NCBI GenBank assembly: GCA_005773095.1 | Contig: SXHT01000146.1 | Span: forward strand, 1 to 15,835 | Length of the DNA: 15,835 nt | From: Planctomycetaceae bacterium | GTDB taxonomy: Bacteria > Planctomycetota > Planctomycetia > Pirellulales > PALSA-1355 | Direction: 5' to 3' | Part shown: positions 13,440 through 15,835 of the stretch, in pieces | Numbering within the stretch: position 1 is the first letter of the stretch | How the letters are laid out: the number at the start of each line of letters is the position of its first letter | Notes under the pieces: generated by a model | What the model saw: only the letters and a program-made list of their open reading frames with translations | Database searches by the model: none | What the model was told of the DNA's origin: nothing | Made by a program: the position numbers and the translations under genes

Positions 13440-14789
13440 ATGTATGAATCGCCGCTTTTCCATCGGGTGAACCGTCGAGATTACTTGCGGCTTGGGGTGA
13501 GCGCTTTGGCGGGGGGCGGCCTGGCGAACCTGCTGCGTTTGCGAGCGGAGGCGTCCGAGGGGGGCGTCGTCGCGCCGCGCCAGACGAGCTGCATTTTGAT
13601 CTGGATGGATGGCGGCCCCTCGCATTTCGAAACATTCGATCCCAAGCCGGAAGCCGCGGCCGAGATTCGCGGCGAGTTTCAGGCGATTGCCACGAAGACG
13701 CCAGGCATGTTGTTTTCGCAGCACATGCAGAAGTTGGCGGCGATCAGCGACAAGCTTTGTGTCGTGCGATCGATCTGTCACAACCAGAACAACCATGGCG
13801 CGGGGAACCATTACATGATGACCGGATCGCCAACGCGGATCCCCGTGGCTTGTGGTGCGTTTGTCAGTTTTCATCCCAGCCTGGGTTCGGTGACGGCGCA
13901 CGAACGTACGACACCGCGCGGGTTGCCGGCCTATTTCTCGATGCCAGGCATGGCGCGCTCGGGCGGACCCAATTTTTTGGGCCCCAAGTATGCCCCGTTT
14001 GTGGTGGGCGATGATCCGAATCTTGCGGAATTTCGTGTGCGCGATGTGAGACCTCCGGCCGACATCACGGACGCGCGCTTCAACAGCCGGCGCGAGCTGC
14101 GCGCCCTTGTCGATCGCTTGCCGCGACTGGCCGACAAGAGCTCGGGCGATCCCGTCTCGGCGATCGACTCTTACTACCAGCAAAGTTACGATCTGATCGG
14201 TTCGTCCGAAGCGCAGCAAGCCTTCGATATCGGCCAGGAGCCAGACGCGGTGCGCGACGCGTACGGCCGCAATAGCCTCGGGCAAAGAATGCTGCTTGCC
14301 CGTCGTTTGGTCGACGCGGGAGTGCCCTTCGTGACCATCAACGAGGGAGGATGGGATTCCCACGCGGCAATCTTCACCAAGGACGGTTTGGCGGGAAAGC
14401 TGCCCCCCTTTGATCAGGCTTTGGCGGCATTGATTCAGGACTTGCACGATCGCGGCACACTGGATTCGACACTCGTGGTGGCACTGGGGGAATTTGGCCG
14501 TACGCCGAAGATCTCGACGCTCGACGGCCAATCAACGTCTGGGCGCGATCATTGGTCGAATGCCATGTCCGTGTTGTTTGCCGGCTGCGGCACGCCCAAG
14601 GGGGCCGTGATCGGCGCTACCGACAATAATGGTTACGCGCCCATCGAACGACCGCTGAGCCCGGAGAACTTTGCTTCCACGATTTACCTGAAACTTGGAA
14701 TCGACCCCAATCAGATTCTGTATACGGCGCAAGGCCGACCAACACACATCGTGAGTGATGGCACGCCGATCAAGGAACTGATGGGGTAG
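13440..14789 (+). CDS. DUF1501 protein with Tat signal
   Basis: A 449-residue DUF1501 family member, related to the alkaline phosphatase/sulfatase superfamily. The N-terminus has the twin-arginine motif NRRDYLRLG (residues 11-19) before a hydrophobic stretch, so export of a folded, probably metal-loaded protein by the Tat system is likely. Family blocks are ILIWMDGGPSHFETFDP (W55, D57, H62), ICHNQNNHGAGNHYMMTG, FVTINEGGWDSH, ALGEFGRTPK (E351, R354) and GRDHW (D370, H371). The aspartates and histidines of these blocks are candidate metal ligands by superfamily analogy. The reaction catalysed by DUF1501 proteins is not established. It starts 11 bases after the stop of the DUF1549/DUF1553 gene and ends 8 bases before the PPC gene, so it is the middle member of an operon. 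The pairing with a DUF1549/DUF1553 partner is the usual one. Confidence 0.92.
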   Translation: MYESPLFHRVNRRDYLRLGVSALAGGGLANLLRLRAEASEGGVVAPRQTSCILIWMDGGPSHFETFDPKPEAAAEIRGEFQAIATKTPGMLFSQHMQKLAAISDKLCVVRSICHNQNNHGAGNHYMMTGSPTRIPVACGAFVSFHPSLGSVTAHERTTPRGLPAYFSMPGMARSGGPNFLGPKYAPFVVGDDPNLAEFRVRDVRPPADITDARFNSRRELRALVDRLPRLADKSSGDPVSAIDSYYQQSYDLIGSSEAQQAFDIGQEPDAVRDAYGRNSLGQRMLLARRLVDAGVPFVTINEGGWDSHAAIFTKDGLAGKLPPFDQALAALIQDLHDRGTLDSTLVVALGEFGRTPKISTLDGQSTSGRDHWSNAMSVLFAGCGTPKGAVIGATDNNGYAPIERPLSPENFASTIYLKLGIDPNQILYTAQGRPTHIVSDGTPIKELMG

Positions 14790-14797
14790 CACAGCCG

Positions 14798-15835
14798 ATG
14801 CGAATCCGCCACCTGTTGACCATCGCCGTGTGCCTGGCGAGCTGCACCCGCGGCACGGTCGCGGCTCCACCGCCCAAGGGGTTTTTATTTCCCGCCGGCG
14901 GGCAGCGGGGGCAAACCGTTTCGCTCGTGGCCAAGGGCACGTTCGAGCCTTGGCCGGTGCATGTCTGGATCGATGGCCATGGCGTGCAACTTGCCCCCGA
15001 TGCCCAGGCCGGCAAATTTCGTCTGGAGATTGCCGCCGATGCGGCGCCCGGCATTCGCTGGGTTCGACTGTTCAACGCCGAAGGCGCTGCACCGCCGATT
15101 CCGCTATTGGTCGGTATGCTGGCGGAAATCACCGAGGTCGAGCCGAACGACGAACCGGCCCAGGCCCAGCCCGTGAGTTTGCCGGCGATTACCGCCAATG
15201 GCCAGCTCGATCACGGCGCGGATGTCGATGTCTTTGCCGTCACGCTGCAAGCGGGTCAAACCCTGGTGGCCGATCTCGAAGCGCGCCGCCACCGCGGCGC
15301 GCCGATGGATGGCATCCTGCAGATCGTTTCTCCTCAGGGCTTTGTGCTGCGGGAGAATGACGATGCCGGGGGACTTGATCCGCGGCTCGTCTACACGGCC
15401 GAGCATGATGGCCCGGTGCTCGTTCGACTGTTTGCATTTCCAGCCGAACCCGATTCGTCCATCGCGCTCAGCTCCAGCGACAAACACGTCTATCGACTGA
15501 CGCTGACGACAGGTCCTTTTTTCGATCACTGTTTTCCGCTGGCGATCGAACAGGGAAAACAGGCAACCGTCGAGCTGCATGGCTGGAATCTTGGGGGCCA
15601 GCATTGCGCATCGCCATTGACGCTTCCGACCGGCCGGGACGTGCAGACCTTTATTCACCCCACCATCGCCGGCGAGGCGTTCGTGCGCGCGGTGCCGCAA
15701 GGACCCACGATCGAACATGAACCCAACGATTCCGTTCATCCACAAGCGTTGCCTCTGCCGTGCGCTGTCAGCGGAAGAATTGGTGAGCCGCGCGACGCGG
15801 ACGTCTACGCGGTCGAGCTGCGAAAGGACCAGCCG
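14798..15835 (+). CDS. Secreted PPC-domain protein, 3' end missing
   Basis: The first 346 codons of an exported protein cut by the window edge. The start MRIRHLLTIAVCLASC has a lipobox-like LASC (13-16), so it may be a lipoprotein; ordinary cleavage after TVAA is the alternative. Residues 25-110 form a beta-rich section starting GFLFPAGGQRGQTV, typical of the N-terminus of such planctomycete proteins. A bacterial pre-peptidase C-terminal (PPC) domain follows at about 113-225, with EPND at 115-118, ADVDVFAV and ENDDAGG as hallmark motifs. After a further linking domain a second PPC domain begins at EPND 308-311 with DADVYAV. PPC domains are non-catalytic beta-sandwich modules of secreted proteins. 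The ATG at 14798 is 8 bases after the DUF1501 stop, so it is the third gene of the operon and is presumably translated by coupling; no clear Shine-Dalgarno site is seen. Confidence 0.85.
   Translation, partial: MRIRHLLTIAVCLASCTRGTVAAPPPKGFLFPAGGQRGQTVSLVAKGTFEPWPVHVWIDGHGVQLAPDAQAGKFRLEIAADAAPGIRWVRLFNAEGAAPPIPLLVGMLAEITEVEPNDEPAQAQPVSLPAITANGQLDHGADVDVFAVTLQAGQTLVADLEARRHRGAPMDGILQIVSPQGFVLRENDDAGGLDPRLVYTAEHDGPVLVRLFAFPAEPDSSIALSSSDKHVYRLTLTTGPFFDHCFPLAIEQGKQATVELHGWNLGGQHCASPLTLPTGRDVQTFIHPTIAGEAFVRAVPQGPTIEHEPNDSVHPQALPLPCAVSGRIGEPRDADVYAVELRKDQP

Noticed and set aside
13425..14531. A 368-codon minus-strand frame
   Set aside because: It is antisense to the DUF1501 gene, with no domain and a composition typical of a reverse shadow.

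Overview
The window looks like a high-GC chromosomal segment from a planctomycete, probably of the Pirellulales type. The strongest reason is the block at the right end: a protein with PSCyt-like cysteine motifs, a BIG2 domain, DUF1549 and DUF1553, followed by a DUF1501 protein with a Tat signal and a secreted PPC-domain protein. This set is characteristic of planctomycetes. Futalosine-type menaquinone synthesis (MqnD), a very large multi-spanning membrane protein and short palindromic repeats that I recall as common in these genomes fit the same group. The assignment is inferred from gene content; no rRNA or other taxonomic marker is present.

Left part (1-3577). The 5' end of an rmlA-like sugar nucleotidyltransferase gene runs off the left edge on the minus strand. 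Divergent from it, behind a good sigma70-type promoter, is mqnD, overlapped by 8 bases by a small two-helix membrane protein gene. Convergent with these is a thioredoxin-fold protein gene with a CNHC motif. The C-terminal half of a PIN-domain (VapC-like) gene lies against and partly over its 3' end, an apparent toxin remnant. A DUF309 gene with a possible leaderless start and a stand-alone Lon N-terminal-domain protein follow on the plus strand.

Middle (3739-10185). One uninterrupted reading frame encodes a 2148-residue membrane protein: an N-terminal helix, a four-cysteine zinc-ribbon-like motif, a soluble linker of about 130 residues, then several dozen hydrophobic segments and a short charged tail. 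I cannot assign a function. Three short repeat elements of different types sit inside this gene without breaking the frame, each in a hydrophilic stretch between membrane segments. This is the most interesting part of the window.

Right part (10337-15835). A GntR/FadR-type regulator is preceded by a 7-bp inverted repeat placed like an autoregulatory operator. After a 200-base gap comes the three-gene operon of the BIG2/DUF1549/DUF1553, DUF1501 and PPC proteins. The first two are tightly spaced with a strong Shine-Dalgarno site; the third starts 8 bases after the second and is cut by the right edge. All three carry export signals, so they probably act together outside the cytoplasm, plausibly at the cell surface or in the planctomycete periplasm; their substrate is not visible here. 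No rRNA, tRNA, CRISPR array or intact transposon was seen, and no gene-free stretch exceeds about 220 bases.
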